Shown one piece after another: positions 1-6,171 of a stretch of DNA of 10,640 nt; the stretch's first letter is position 1; every line of letters starts with the position of its first letter. The translations under genes were made by a program, and so were the position numbers. The stretch covers positions 1-10,640 of the forward strand of contig CAZWDS010000101.1 of the NCBI GenBank assembly GCA_964632495.1, in the 5' to 3' direction. The notes beneath the pieces were generated by a model. The model saw only the letters and a list, made by a program, of their open reading frames with translations. It was not told the origin of the DNA and searched no databases. Origin of the DNA: CALKXV01 sp964632495 (lineage in GTDB: Bacteria; Pseudomonadota; Alphaproteobacteria; Rhodobacterales; Rhodobacteraceae).

Positions 1-446
1 ATCATCGCCATCCCGCCCCAGCAAACGCCGAAGGTCGAATGCACGTTGGTCTGAGTCCAGTCCATGACCTCTTGCAGCTCGTCCCAGTACGACACCTCGT
101 CAAACGGCAAATGCTCGATCGGGGCACCGGTGATGATAAGGCCGTCGAATTTCTCGTCCTTCACCTCTTGGAACGGGCGATAGAATTCGGCCATGTGTTC
201 GGCGGCGGTGTTCTTGGTTTCATGCTCGGACATGCGGATCAGACGAAAGTCGATCTGCAAGGGCGTGGCCCCGATCAGACGGGCGAACTGGTTCTCTGTC
301 TGGATCTTTTTTGGCATCAGATTGAGCAGCCCAATCTTCAAAGGCCGGATGTCCTGCTTGTCGGCCAATTCCTCTGCCATCACCATCACACCTTCGCGCG
401 ACAGCACGTCGAAGGCAGGAAGGCTGGAGGGCAGTTTGATGGGCAT
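1..446 (-). CDS. metA: Homoserine O-acyltransferase (probably O-acetyltransferase), N-terminal part, cut by window edge
   Basis: The enzyme acylates L-homoserine, the first committed step of methionine biosynthesis, in the cytoplasm. The first 148 codons are present and the gene runs off the left edge. The frame opens MPIKLPSSLPAFDVL and shows MetA hallmarks: LLNLMPKKI (about residues 40-48), FYRPF (88-92), GLIITGAP (102-109) and FGVCWGGMAM at the cut. The catalytic Cys falls at residue 142, exactly as in E. coli MetA, so the frame and start are right. Position 111 is Glu. From published work on Bacillus cereus MetA, Glu111 marks acetyl-CoA use and Gly111 succinyl-CoA use, so I infer an acetyltransferase. 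The ATG at 446 follows AAGGA with an 8-nt spacer. A terminator at 538-560 separates it from tauC, so it should have its own promoter in the 90-nt leader. Family assignment is very secure; acyl-donor choice is inference. Confidence 0.95.
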   Translation of the reverse strand, partial: MPIKLPSSLPAFDVLSREGVMVMAEELADKQDIRPLKIGLLNLMPKKIQTENQFARLIGATPLQIDFRLIRMSEHETKNTAAEHMAEFYRPFQEVKDEKFDGLIITGAPIEHLPFDEVSYWDELQEVMDWTQTNVHSTFGVCWGGMAM

Positions 447-537
447 GGTCTTGGTCCTTGTTGCAGGCCCTTCGAGATAACGTTTGAGCCGTGGTTAGAC
501 AAGGGCAGGGGAATCTGAGGTGCGGTTCTCCCCCACG

Positions 538-560
538 AAAAAGGCCCCCGAGGAGGCCTT
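538..560 (-). terminator. Intrinsic terminator of the tauABC operon
   Basis: Read on the minus strand, this is an 8-bp stem (AAGGCCTC pairing with GGGGCCTT, one G-U pair) with a CTCG loop, running into five T. It begins 29 nt after the tauC stop codon and lies upstream of metA, so it should end tauABC transcription and insulate metA. Confidence 0.8.
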
Positions 561-589
561 GATCGATATGTGGTTCTGCCCGGTGCCGA

Positions 590-1855
590 TCAGGCTTTGC
601 CCTTCCATGGCACCAGCAGGTTTTCCGCCCATCTCATCAGCATGTCGATGCCAAATCCGATGATGCCGATCAGGATGATGCCAAGGATCACGATGTCAGT
701 GTTCTGGAAGCGCGAGGCGACCATGATCATCATGCCAGCCCCCTGTTCCGCGGCCACCAGTTCGGCTGCCACAACCGTGCCCCAGCAGACGCCCATGGCA
801 ACGCGCGCGCCGGTGAAAATCTCGGGCAGCGAGTTCGGCATGATCACATAGCGCATGATCTGCCATTTGCTGGCGCCCAGAGAATAGGCGGCGTGAACCT
901 TCGTGATATTCACGCCGGATACGCCAGAGCGCGCCGCGATGGCCATGATCCACAAGGCGGCCAGGAACAACAGGATGATTTTGCCGGTTTCGCCGATGCC
1001 GAACCAGATGATGACCAGCGGGATCAGCGCCAGAGGTGGCACGGGACGCATGAATTCAACGATGGGGTCGAACCAACCCCGGAACCAGTTTGACAGACCC
1101 ATGGCATAGCCCAAGGGAATGCCGACCAAAGCCCCGAAGATGAAGCCAAGGACGACGCGGAACAGCGAATAGCCCATCTGCTCCCACAAGGTGCTATCGC
1201 GGTAACCTTCCGAAGCGATTTCACCAAGTCGCGACACGACCTTCTCGGGCGGGGGCAGCCAGATCGCTTCCATCTGCATACCGCGTGCCGGTTCGAAGTT
1301 GAGCGTGCCTTTCGGGCTCATCCCAATGCGACCTTCGTCGATCAGAACTTCGCCACCGGGCTCAATCGTCTGACCATTCACCGCAATCACCGTATGGCCT
1401 TGATCGCGACCTTTGTCGTCATTGCTGTCCACGCGCACCAAACCGGACCGCATCGCGCCAATGGCGGCACTGTCGTTCTTGGCCCAGCCTTCGCCGGGAT
1501 CAACCTCGGGCGCGTCGGTGGCTTCGCTTGGCGGGTGGACAAGCACGGTGACGGTTGCGGTGTCTTCGGTGCCATCATCTGCGCGGGCTGTGTATTCAAA
1601 CTCGGCCGTGCCCTGAAAGCCGCCCGGCATGTGCAGGAAGCTAGGCAAAAGGCTTGAGCCGGTGAAGGTGCCCCAAAGAAGGAAAAGCGTTGCGATTGAG
1701 ACGACCGAGGCAATCCGGTTCGGCCTGACCGCGCTTTCGTCGCCAAAAGTCACTGTCTTGCGGGCGTTGAACCCTTTGGCGGTTTGATCGATGGCAAAGC
1801 GAACCACGAAGAACGAGACCACGAAGATCCCGACATAAATCAGAAACGGGATCAT
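590..1855 (-). CDS. tauC: Taurine/sulfonate-type ABC transporter permease with extra N-terminal periplasmic domain
   Basis: This is the inner-membrane permease of a TauABC-type importer, 421 aa. The C-terminal part (about residues 225-421) is a standard binding-protein-dependent permease, with several membrane segments and the EAA-type loop AAYSLGASKWQIMRYVIMP at 322-340, which contacts the ATPase TauB. E. coli TauC is about 275 aa. The excess here is N-terminal: one membrane segment at 3-20, a second at about 47-66, then roughly 120 mostly polar residues (78-197) before the permease core. That stretch is rich in short beta-like segments (TAEFEYTARADDGT, TVTVLVHPP, GTLNFEPA), recalling Ig- or cadherin-like folds, and should lie in the periplasm. 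I chose ATG 1855 because it overlaps the tauB stop as ATGA and follows GGAGGAAA at good spacing; an upstream in-frame start would lie inside tauB. Substrate specificity is inferred from the family. Confidence 0.85.
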   Translation of the reverse strand: MIPFLIYVGIFVVSFFVVRFAIDQTAKGFNARKTVTFGDESAVRPNRIASVVSIATLFLLWGTFTGSSLLPSFLHMPGGFQGTAEFEYTARADDGTEDTATVTVLVHPPSEATDAPEVDPGEGWAKNDSAAIGAMRSGLVRVDSNDDKGRDQGHTVIAVNGQTIEPGGEVLIDEGRIGMSPKGTLNFEPARGMQMEAIWLPPPEKVVSRLGEIASEGYRDSTLWEQMGYSLFRVVLGFIFGALVGIPLGYAMGLSNWFRGWFDPIVEFMRPVPPLALIPLVIIWFGIGETGKIILLFLAALWIMAIAARSGVSGVNITKVHAAYSLGASKWQIMRYVIMPNSLPEIFTGARVAMGVCWGTVVAAELVAAEQGAGMMIMVASRFQNTDIVILGIILIGIIGFGIDMLMRWAENLLVPWKGKA

Positions 1856-2658
1856 GCGCTTTCCTCCACACGGCCCATAATTTCTTCTTCCATGTCCCAA
1901 ATCATGGCAAGAATTTCCTCGCGGCGCTCATTGAACTCGGGATGTTTCTTGACCTCGCGCAGGTCTTGGCCAACGCCAAGATCGGCAAAGGGCAGGTTGT
2001 ATTCCTTGTGAATGCGCCCGGGACGGGGCGCCATGACCAGCAGGCGTTCGCCCAGCAATAGGGCTTCTTCCACAGAGTGGGTGATCAGGATGATGGTTTT
2101 CCCGGTCTCTTTCCACAGCTTCAGAACAAGGCTTTGCATCTTCTCGCGGGTCAGCGCGTCCAGCGCGCCAAGCGGTTCGTCCATCAAGATGACATCGGGG
2201 TCATTGGCCAGACAACGGGCCAAGGCCACACGTTGTTGCATACCGCCCGACAATTCATAGATGGCTTTGTCTTTGAAATCCTGCAGGCCAACGACATCCA
2301 GAAGGTGATTGACGTTGTCGCGCCATTCGCTTTCAGGTTTGCCTGCCATGCGTGGACCAAAGCTGACGTTCTCGCGCACCGACATCCATTCAAACAAAGC
2401 ACCTTGCTGAAACACCATGCCGCGTTCTGCGTCGGGGCCATGTACAAGATGACCGTTCAATTTAATTTCGCCTGCGGTCGGCGCCAAGAAACCAGCGACG
2501 ATGTTCAGCAATGTTGTCTTGCCGCAACCCGACGGCCCCAGAACGGACATCAACTGGCCTTCGGCAAGATTGAGGCTGACGTCCTGCAAAGCCTGCACGT
2601 GACTGCCATTCGGAAGATCGAACCGCATCGACAGGTTTTCAATGGATAGTCCCGACAT
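1852..2658 (-). CDS. tauB: Taurine/sulfonate-type ABC transporter ATP-binding protein
   Basis: This 268-aa cytoplasmic ATPase powers the TauABC-type importer. All nucleotide-binding motifs are intact: Walker A GPSGCGKT (41-48), Q-loop VFQQ (82-85), signature LSGGMQQR (136-143), Walker B VILMDEP (156-162) with the D-loop GALD, and switch His194 in ITHSVEEA. Length and motifs fit the TauB/SsuB/NrtD group. The ATG at 2658 has AAAAGGGG 5 nt upstream. An in-frame GTG at 2664 overlaps that Shine-Dalgarno and is unlikely. The gene lies just downstream of a strong hairpin terminator that separates it from tauA, and its stop overlaps the tauC start by 4 nt, implying translational coupling. ATPase function is certain; taurine as substrate comes from the neighbouring TauA-like protein. 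Confidence 0.88.
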   Translation of the reverse strand: MSGLSIENLSMRFDLPNGSHVQALQDVSLNLAEGQLMSVLGPSGCGKTTLLNIVAGFLAPTAGEIKLNGHLVHGPDAERGMVFQQGALFEWMSVRENVSFGPRMAGKPESEWRDNVNHLLDVVGLQDFKDKAIYELSGGMQQRVALARCLANDPDVILMDEPLGALDALTREKMQSLVLKLWKETGKTIILITHSVEEALLLGERLLVMAPRPGRIHKEYNLPFADLGVGQDLREVKKHPEFNERREEILAMIWDMEEEIMGRVEESA

Positions 2659-2674
2659 CCGCACCCCTTTTCGT

Positions 2675-2712
2675 AAAAAAACCGCTCGCCCGGATGAGCC
2701 GGGCGAGCGGTT
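2675..2712 (-). terminator. Strong hairpin terminator/attenuator between tauA and tauB
   Basis: A perfect 14-bp GC-rich stem (arms 2680-2693 and 2699-2712) with a 5-nt loop is followed, on the minus strand, by a run of seven T. It starts 13 nt after the tauA stop and ends 17 nt before the tauB start. Such hairpins after binding-protein genes usually stop most transcripts and stabilise the upstream message, giving far more binding protein than ATPase and permease. No separate tauB promoter fits the remaining 16 nt, so read-through is presumably how tauBC are expressed. Confidence 0.85.
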
Positions 2713-2724
2713 GAAGCCTAGGGC

Positions 2725-3714
2725 TTACATGTCAGCGGCAGCAGCCAGCGGACCAGTGTTTACGGCGTTTTCGTAGCTATCAAGTGCACCGTCGATCGAG
2801 CCTGCTTCTACAAAGACGTCTGCAACGCCCTTCATGAAGGTCTGCGCGTTGCCAGCCAGCCATGCATCGGACAGCTGCTCTTCCACTGTTGGGAACGTGA
2901 AGGTCGCCATGGTCGATGCCGTTGCCTCTTCGTCCATGCCTGCGTCCTTGGCAATAACAGGAAGCATCTCGGCGTGGTTGGCTTCATCGGCCCACATTGC
3001 GTTGGCTTCTGCTGTCACGGCCATGAACTTGGCAGCGGTGTCCGAGTTTTCAGCAACCCAGTTGGCAGGGGCCGAAGTGACGTCAAACACAAGAATGCCC
3101 AGCTCGGTCTTTTCATCGCCGGTCAGAAGAACGTTGCCATGCTCAAGCGCGCGGCGCAGCGAACCACCCCAGCCACAGAACATGTCGATCGACCCTTGGG
3201 CAATCGCAGCGGCTGCGTCTGGTGGATCCATGTCAACAACGTCCATCGACGAGATATCAACACCGAAGTGCGCCATCTGCTTCAGGAAGCCGTAGTGCGC
3301 AGCGGTTCCCAGCGGAACAGCAACTTTCTTGCCAGCCAGTTCGCCTGCGGAATCCTTGTCGATTTCAAGACCCGACGCCACAACACAGTTGTCGTTGTCA
3401 GCGTAAGACACGGCAACGTCGAGGATCTGAAGATCCTGACCAGCCGATGTGGCAACGACGAAAGGTGGCACACCTTGGCTGACCGACATCTGAACGTCGC
3501 CCGAAGCCATGGCAGCGGACATTTTCACGCCGGATTCGAATGCAACCCAGTTGACCTTCTCACCAAGCGCTTCGTCATACTTGCCCATAGCTTTGGCGTA
3601 CTGGAAAGGCATTGGCCATTCGAGAAAGTAACCGACGGTGATTTCAGCCATCGCGGTTGTGCCAGACAGTGCTGCGGCGGCGCCGAGGACTGTGCCTAGA
3701 ATTGTTTTCTTCAT
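2725..3714 (-). CDS. tauA: Taurine/sulfonate-type ABC transporter periplasmic substrate-binding protein
   Basis: This is the periplasmic binding protein that captures the substrate and delivers it to TauC, 329 aa. A Sec signal peptide is clear: MKK, then a hydrophobic core, then an AMA cleavage site near residue 23. The mature part begins EITVGYFLEWPMPFQYAKA and includes motifs I recall from roseobacter TauA proteins, such as SQGVPPFVVATSAGQD, AVPLGTAAHYGFL and MFCGWGGSLRRAL. I chose ATG 3714 because it gives a proper signal peptide and has GGGAG 7 nt upstream; the frame stays open further up but that would bury the signal. It is the first gene of tauABC. No tauR, tpa or xsc gene is in this window, so taurine rather than another C2 sulfonate is unproven. 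Two 10-bp direct repeats precede the gene. Confidence 0.85.
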   Translation of the reverse strand: MKKTILGTVLGAAAALSGTTAMAEITVGYFLEWPMPFQYAKAMGKYDEALGEKVNWVAFESGVKMSAAMASGDVQMSVSQGVPPFVVATSAGQDLQILDVAVSYADNDNCVVASGLEIDKDSAGELAGKKVAVPLGTAAHYGFLKQMAHFGVDISSMDVVDMDPPDAAAAIAQGSIDMFCGWGGSLRRALEHGNVLLTGDEKTELGILVFDVTSAPANWVAENSDTAAKFMAVTAEANAMWADEANHAEMLPVIAKDAGMDEEATASTMATFTFPTVEEQLSDAWLAGNAQTFMKGVADVFVEAGSIDGALDSYENAVNTGPLAAAADM

Positions 3715-3759
3715 CTTTAACTCCCAGTTGGTTAACTGACGCGCTTTGGCGCCATTCGC

Positions 3760-3793
3760 TTCGCAATACGAAACTTGATGTTCGCAATGCAAG
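3760..3793 (-). promoter_or_regulatory. Direct-repeat candidate operator upstream of tauA
   Basis: On the plus strand TTCGCAATAC (3760-3769) and TTCGCAATGC (3781-3790) match at 9 of 10 bases and start 21 bp apart, two helical turns. They lie 46-76 bp before the tauA ATG. The first is extended by CGAA into a small inverted repeat (TTCG-N5-CGAA). The spacing suggests a dimeric regulator on one DNA face. A minus-strand -10-like CATAAT lies at 3799-3794 without a good -35, which would suit an activator-dependent promoter. The repeats do not match the TauR core CTGGAC that I remember from Rhodobacter capsulatus, so the cognate regulator is unknown. Confidence 0.4.
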
Positions 3794-4133
3794 ATTATGG
3801 ATGAATCGTCCAGCCCATCTATTCTTCTGGTGCAGTGAGCGCAGCGATTCCCCTTCGTTGACTGGCGGTTTTTAAGAGCAAACGCGCCTTTTTAGTCCTT
3901 CCCCAAGTGACACTATAATCGTGAGCCGCATTAGGCATCGTGCCAGATTCACACTCACTATCAGTCCAAAATCCCGCAAGCACCAGCCTCGTCATGAAAG
4001 ACGCGTTGAAAAACCCTTGATTCCCAACTTTCAAAGCCCATCCGAAAAGCGATATGCCGAAAAAATCGTCGCCAGTTTAACGGGTTATGAGATCGGGTGC
4101 AGGATTTGTGTTTGGGGGGAGGGATGCGGTTTC
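3794..4133. other. Gene-free stretch between the ATPase gene and tauA
   Basis: I find no convincing gene here. A minus-strand open frame ends at 3819 but has no good start or ribosome binding site. A plus-strand frame opening near 3921 runs into the antisense of the ATPase gene. Minor signals are a consensus TATAAT on the plus strand at 3914-3919, overlapped on the minus strand by TATAGT, neither with a good -35; a 9-bp palindrome AGTGACACT at 3906-3914; and two CTGGAC-like boxes on the minus strand (3813-3808 and 3969-3960) that might belong to tauA control. I see no tRNA-like or riboswitch-like fold. Confidence 0.4.
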
Positions 4134-4161
4134 AAAAAAACCAAGCTTTGCCTATCCAAGC
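4134..4161 (-). terminator. Possible weak terminator after the ATPase gene
   Basis: On the minus strand GCTTGG pairs imperfectly with CAAAGC (one mismatch, 5-nt loop) across the stop codon of the ATPase gene, then TTGG and seven T follow. The stem is short and mismatched, so only the T-run makes this plausible. Confidence 0.35.
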
Positions 4162-5006
4162 GTGGCTGCGATCACGTCCACCAACTGGGTCTCGGTAGAG
4201 ATTTGTGCAACGTCTTCCGCTTTGAGTGTGATGCCCCAATTATCGGCCATCGCGCGATAGCGCGGCTGACGGTGCGCCAAGGCCCGGCGGTAGGTCCAGC
4301 GGACGAAAGCGTCGGGGTCAACGGCATCCGGGCCGTCGCCGGTTTCAGACAGATAGTCGCTCCATGCGTTTTGCAAAAAGTCGTCCTGATAACACATGGG
4401 TTTTGGGGCGCGGTCGAAACGGCGCGCCAGTTCGTCGGCGTGCGCGTCCGAACCCTCGATCCAGATCATCAAAAGCGTATCTGACAAGGCCGAGAGCACC
4501 GGATCTTTCGGGTCTTCGGGCGAAACGATTTCGCAGATCGACCCTGAGGTGTCGCAGACGAAATTGTCATAGCCATAAATATCGCGGGCGCGGGTCATGA
4601 AAGGGGCCGTGTCCAGCATGGCGGCGGCCTCGGCCTTGCGGTGCTGGCGTTGGCGCAAAAGATAGTCTTCCCAAGGGACGCCGCCTTTGGCCGGATCACC
4701 CGGTTTTCCCAGATAGGTGGACAGGGGCGCCAGATCGTTGAAGGTGATGTTGGATTTGACCTGCACGCTGTCAGTCATCAGAAGCTCGCGCAACAAAGGG
4801 CTGCGCATGGCCTCGCGTTTCAGGTTGTCGGAAATGAACTCGCCCATGTACCGTGTGCCGATGCGGTAATCGACCGAGTAGTGGAACCAGTTTCCGCTGG
4901 CCCGCAGCATGTTCGAGATATGGGTTTTGCCCAAGCCTGACATCCCGAACAGCATGATCCGCTTTTCGGGGGCCTTTCTCCAGTCATCTGCGTTTTTGTA
5001 GAGCAT
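4152..5006 (-). CDS. Uncharacterised P-loop ATPase / small-molecule-kinase-like protein
   Basis: This is a 284-aa soluble protein with no signal peptide or membrane segment. A Walker A loop GMSGLGKT (21-28) follows the beta strand RIMLF, and YSVDYRIGTRYM (43-54) follows at the spacing where NMP-kinase-type proteins bind their acceptor. A later hydrophobic strand ending in Asp, NFVCDTSGS (148-156), could be Walker B, and DTLLMIWIEGS (176-186) a further core strand. The architecture resembles a shikimate- or adenylate-kinase-like P-loop fold more than an AAA+ or ABC protein, but I cannot name a family or substrate. The ATG at 5006 has a poor ribosome binding site. It starts 35 nt after the stop of an EamA transporter gene, so the two are probably co-transcribed and translation may depend on its neighbour. 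No function is claimed beyond probable NTP binding. Confidence 0.8.
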   Translation of the reverse strand: MLYKNADDWRKAPEKRIMLFGMSGLGKTHISNMLRASGNWFHYSVDYRIGTRYMGEFISDNLKREAMRSPLLRELLMTDSVQVKSNITFNDLAPLSTYLGKPGDPAKGGVPWEDYLLRQRQHRKAEAAAMLDTAPFMTRARDIYGYDNFVCDTSGSICEIVSPEDPKDPVLSALSDTLLMIWIEGSDAHADELARRFDRAPKPMCYQDDFLQNAWSDYLSETGDGPDAVDPDAFVRWTYRRALAHRQPRYRAMADNWGITLKAEDVAQISTETQLVDVIAATLG

Positions 5007-5041
5007 AAGGATGGGTTAGGCGCGCAAGGTTGCCCGGTCAA

Positions 5042-5959
5042 TCATCGCGCCAAGATTTTTCTGAAGACGTGACCCAGTCGCCCGTCCAGGATCAGCAGAC
5101 CCGCGGCCAGAAGGGCAAGGCCCAGATAGGCGTTCGGAGCGAGGGTTTCATCGCGAACCCATGCGCCCAGCAGAATGGCAATGGGCGGGATCATCAGCGT
5201 GACAAGAAGAAGGTTGCCCGCCCCCGCGGCGGCGAGGATGCGGTAGTAGAGGATATAGGCCAGCGCAGTGGAGGCGACGGCGTAATAGGCGATCGCGGTC
5301 CAAGTGGCGGGCGCAAGGTTCATCGGCAAGGGGCCTTCGATGATCCAGGCCAGCGGGAGCATCACAAGGGTTGATCCGGTCAGCATGCCTGCAGCGGCCA
5401 CCAAAGGTGAATGCCCCGAGAGTTTGAGCCGCGCCCAGCTTCCGGCGAAGGCATAGGAAAGCGTGCCCACGATGACGGCGATTTGGGCCATTGAGCGGAT
5501 GTCGAAATTGGCAAGGTTTTGCAGTCCGATGGCGATGGCGACACCGGCGAATCCGAGGAGGACACCGATGCTGCGGCGGGGCGTCAGACGTTCGTCAGAA
5601 AAGACCAATGCGGCCACGATCACGGCCCAGATTGCAGTGGCAGCGTTCAGGATCGCGGTCAGTCCGCTTTCGATGGAAAGCTGCCCCCAAGCCATCAGCG
5701 AAAACGGGATCACGTTGTTCAGACAGCCCATCACGAGAAACGCCGCCCATATGCGCGGGGATTTGGGGAAGGGCAGACGTTTCCACAGGACCACGGCCCA
5801 AAGGATCAGTGCGGCCCAAAGCACGCGGTGGGCCACCGACGACAAGAACCCGATTTCGTCCAGCGCCGTGGCAATCGCCAGAAACGAGCCGCCCCAAAGG
5901 AAGGCAAGAAGGAAAAGGTCAATCCAAGCGCGAAGAGGGATCGTGTTGTTGTCGGTCAT
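5042..5959 (-). CDS. DMT-superfamily (EamA) inner-membrane transporter
   Basis: This 305-aa protein is almost wholly hydrophobic, with about ten predicted membrane helices arranged as two EamA repeats (roughly residues 14-145 and 160-293). Typical features are the opening FLWGGSFLAIA (20-30), NNVIPFSLMAWGQLSIESGLTAILNAATAIWAV in the first repeat, DERLTPRRSIGVLLGFAGV ending it, and DETLAPNAYLGLALLAAGLLI ending the second. Family members export or import amino acids, metabolites or drugs across the inner membrane; the substrate cannot be read from the sequence. The ATG at 5959 has only a weak Shine-Dalgarno. The gene precedes the P-loop ATPase gene by 35 nt and is separated from fadL by a terminator and a hairpin-rich intergenic element. 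Confidence 0.88.
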   Translation of the reverse strand: MTDNNTIPLRAWIDLFLLAFLWGGSFLAIATALDEIGFLSSVAHRVLWAALILWAVVLWKRLPFPKSPRIWAAFLVMGCLNNVIPFSLMAWGQLSIESGLTAILNAATAIWAVIVAALVFSDERLTPRRSIGVLLGFAGVAIAIGLQNLANFDIRSMAQIAVIVGTLSYAFAGSWARLKLSGHSPLVAAAGMLTGSTLVMLPLAWIIEGPLPMNLAPATWTAIAYYAVASTALAYILYYRILAAAGAGNLLLVTLMIPPIAILLGAWVRDETLAPNAYLGLALLAAGLLILDGRLGHVFRKILAR

Positions 5960-6020
5960 GTCTCAGGCGTAACGACTTGAGCGGTGCCTTGCGACCCGGA
6001 AGTTGCGCAAATCGAAAGGG

Positions 6021-6110
6021 GCGCCTTCGGCGCATGCCATTGTTCTGTTTGGGGCTTTGCCCCGGCTTTTGTCAAAGCCTCCCCAAGGTATTTTTGACGA
6101 GAAGAAGGAA
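6021..6110. repeat. Hairpin-rich intergenic element, possibly a dispersed Rhodobacterales repeat
   Basis: Three perfect short hairpins follow each other: GCGCC/GGCGC (6021-6033), GGGGC/GCCCC (6051-6063) and GGCTTT/AAAGCC (6064-6079). They are followed by an A/T-rich tail reading CCCCAAGGTATTTTTGACG on the plus strand at 6081-6099, then AGAAGAAGG. I recall similar tails (GTATTTTTGG..AAGAAGAAG types) in many Rhodobacterales intergenic regions, so this may be one copy of a dispersed family. Only one copy is in this window, so repetition itself is not shown here. Confidence 0.4.
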
Positions 6111-6117
6111 TGACGTG

Positions 6118-6147
6118 AAAAAGCCCCGCTTGTTTGGCGGGGCTTTT
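6118..6147 (-). terminator. Strong intrinsic terminator of the fadL-like gene
   Basis: A perfect 11-bp stem (arms AAAAGCCCCGC 6119-6129 and GCGGGGCTTTT 6137-6147) with a 7-nt loop ends in a run of T on the minus strand, 24 nt after the stop of the outer membrane protein gene. The plus-strand read also ends in TTTT, so it could work in both directions, but no plus-strand gene needs it. Confidence 0.9.
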
Positions 6148-6171
6148 GGGGTTTGGAAAGGTTAGGTTGGC

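Noticed and set aside
39..518. Plus-strand open frame of 159 codons at the left end
   Set aside because: It is antisense to metA, whose protein is clearly recognisable on the minus strand.
447..537. SAM-II riboswitch before metA
   Set aside because: The stem is not followed at once by GAUUU, and the conserved CUUGCA-GC pairing segment is missing, so no riboswitch is annotated.
3819..4034. Minus-strand open frame of about 71 codons in the gap before tauA
   Set aside because: It starts at TTG without a ribosome binding site, resembles no protein I know, and its internal ATGs are no better placed.
3921..4484. Plus-strand open frame behind a consensus TATAAT
   Set aside because: More than half of it lies antisense to the ATPase gene, the protein is basic low-complexity-like, and no -35 supports the TATAAT.
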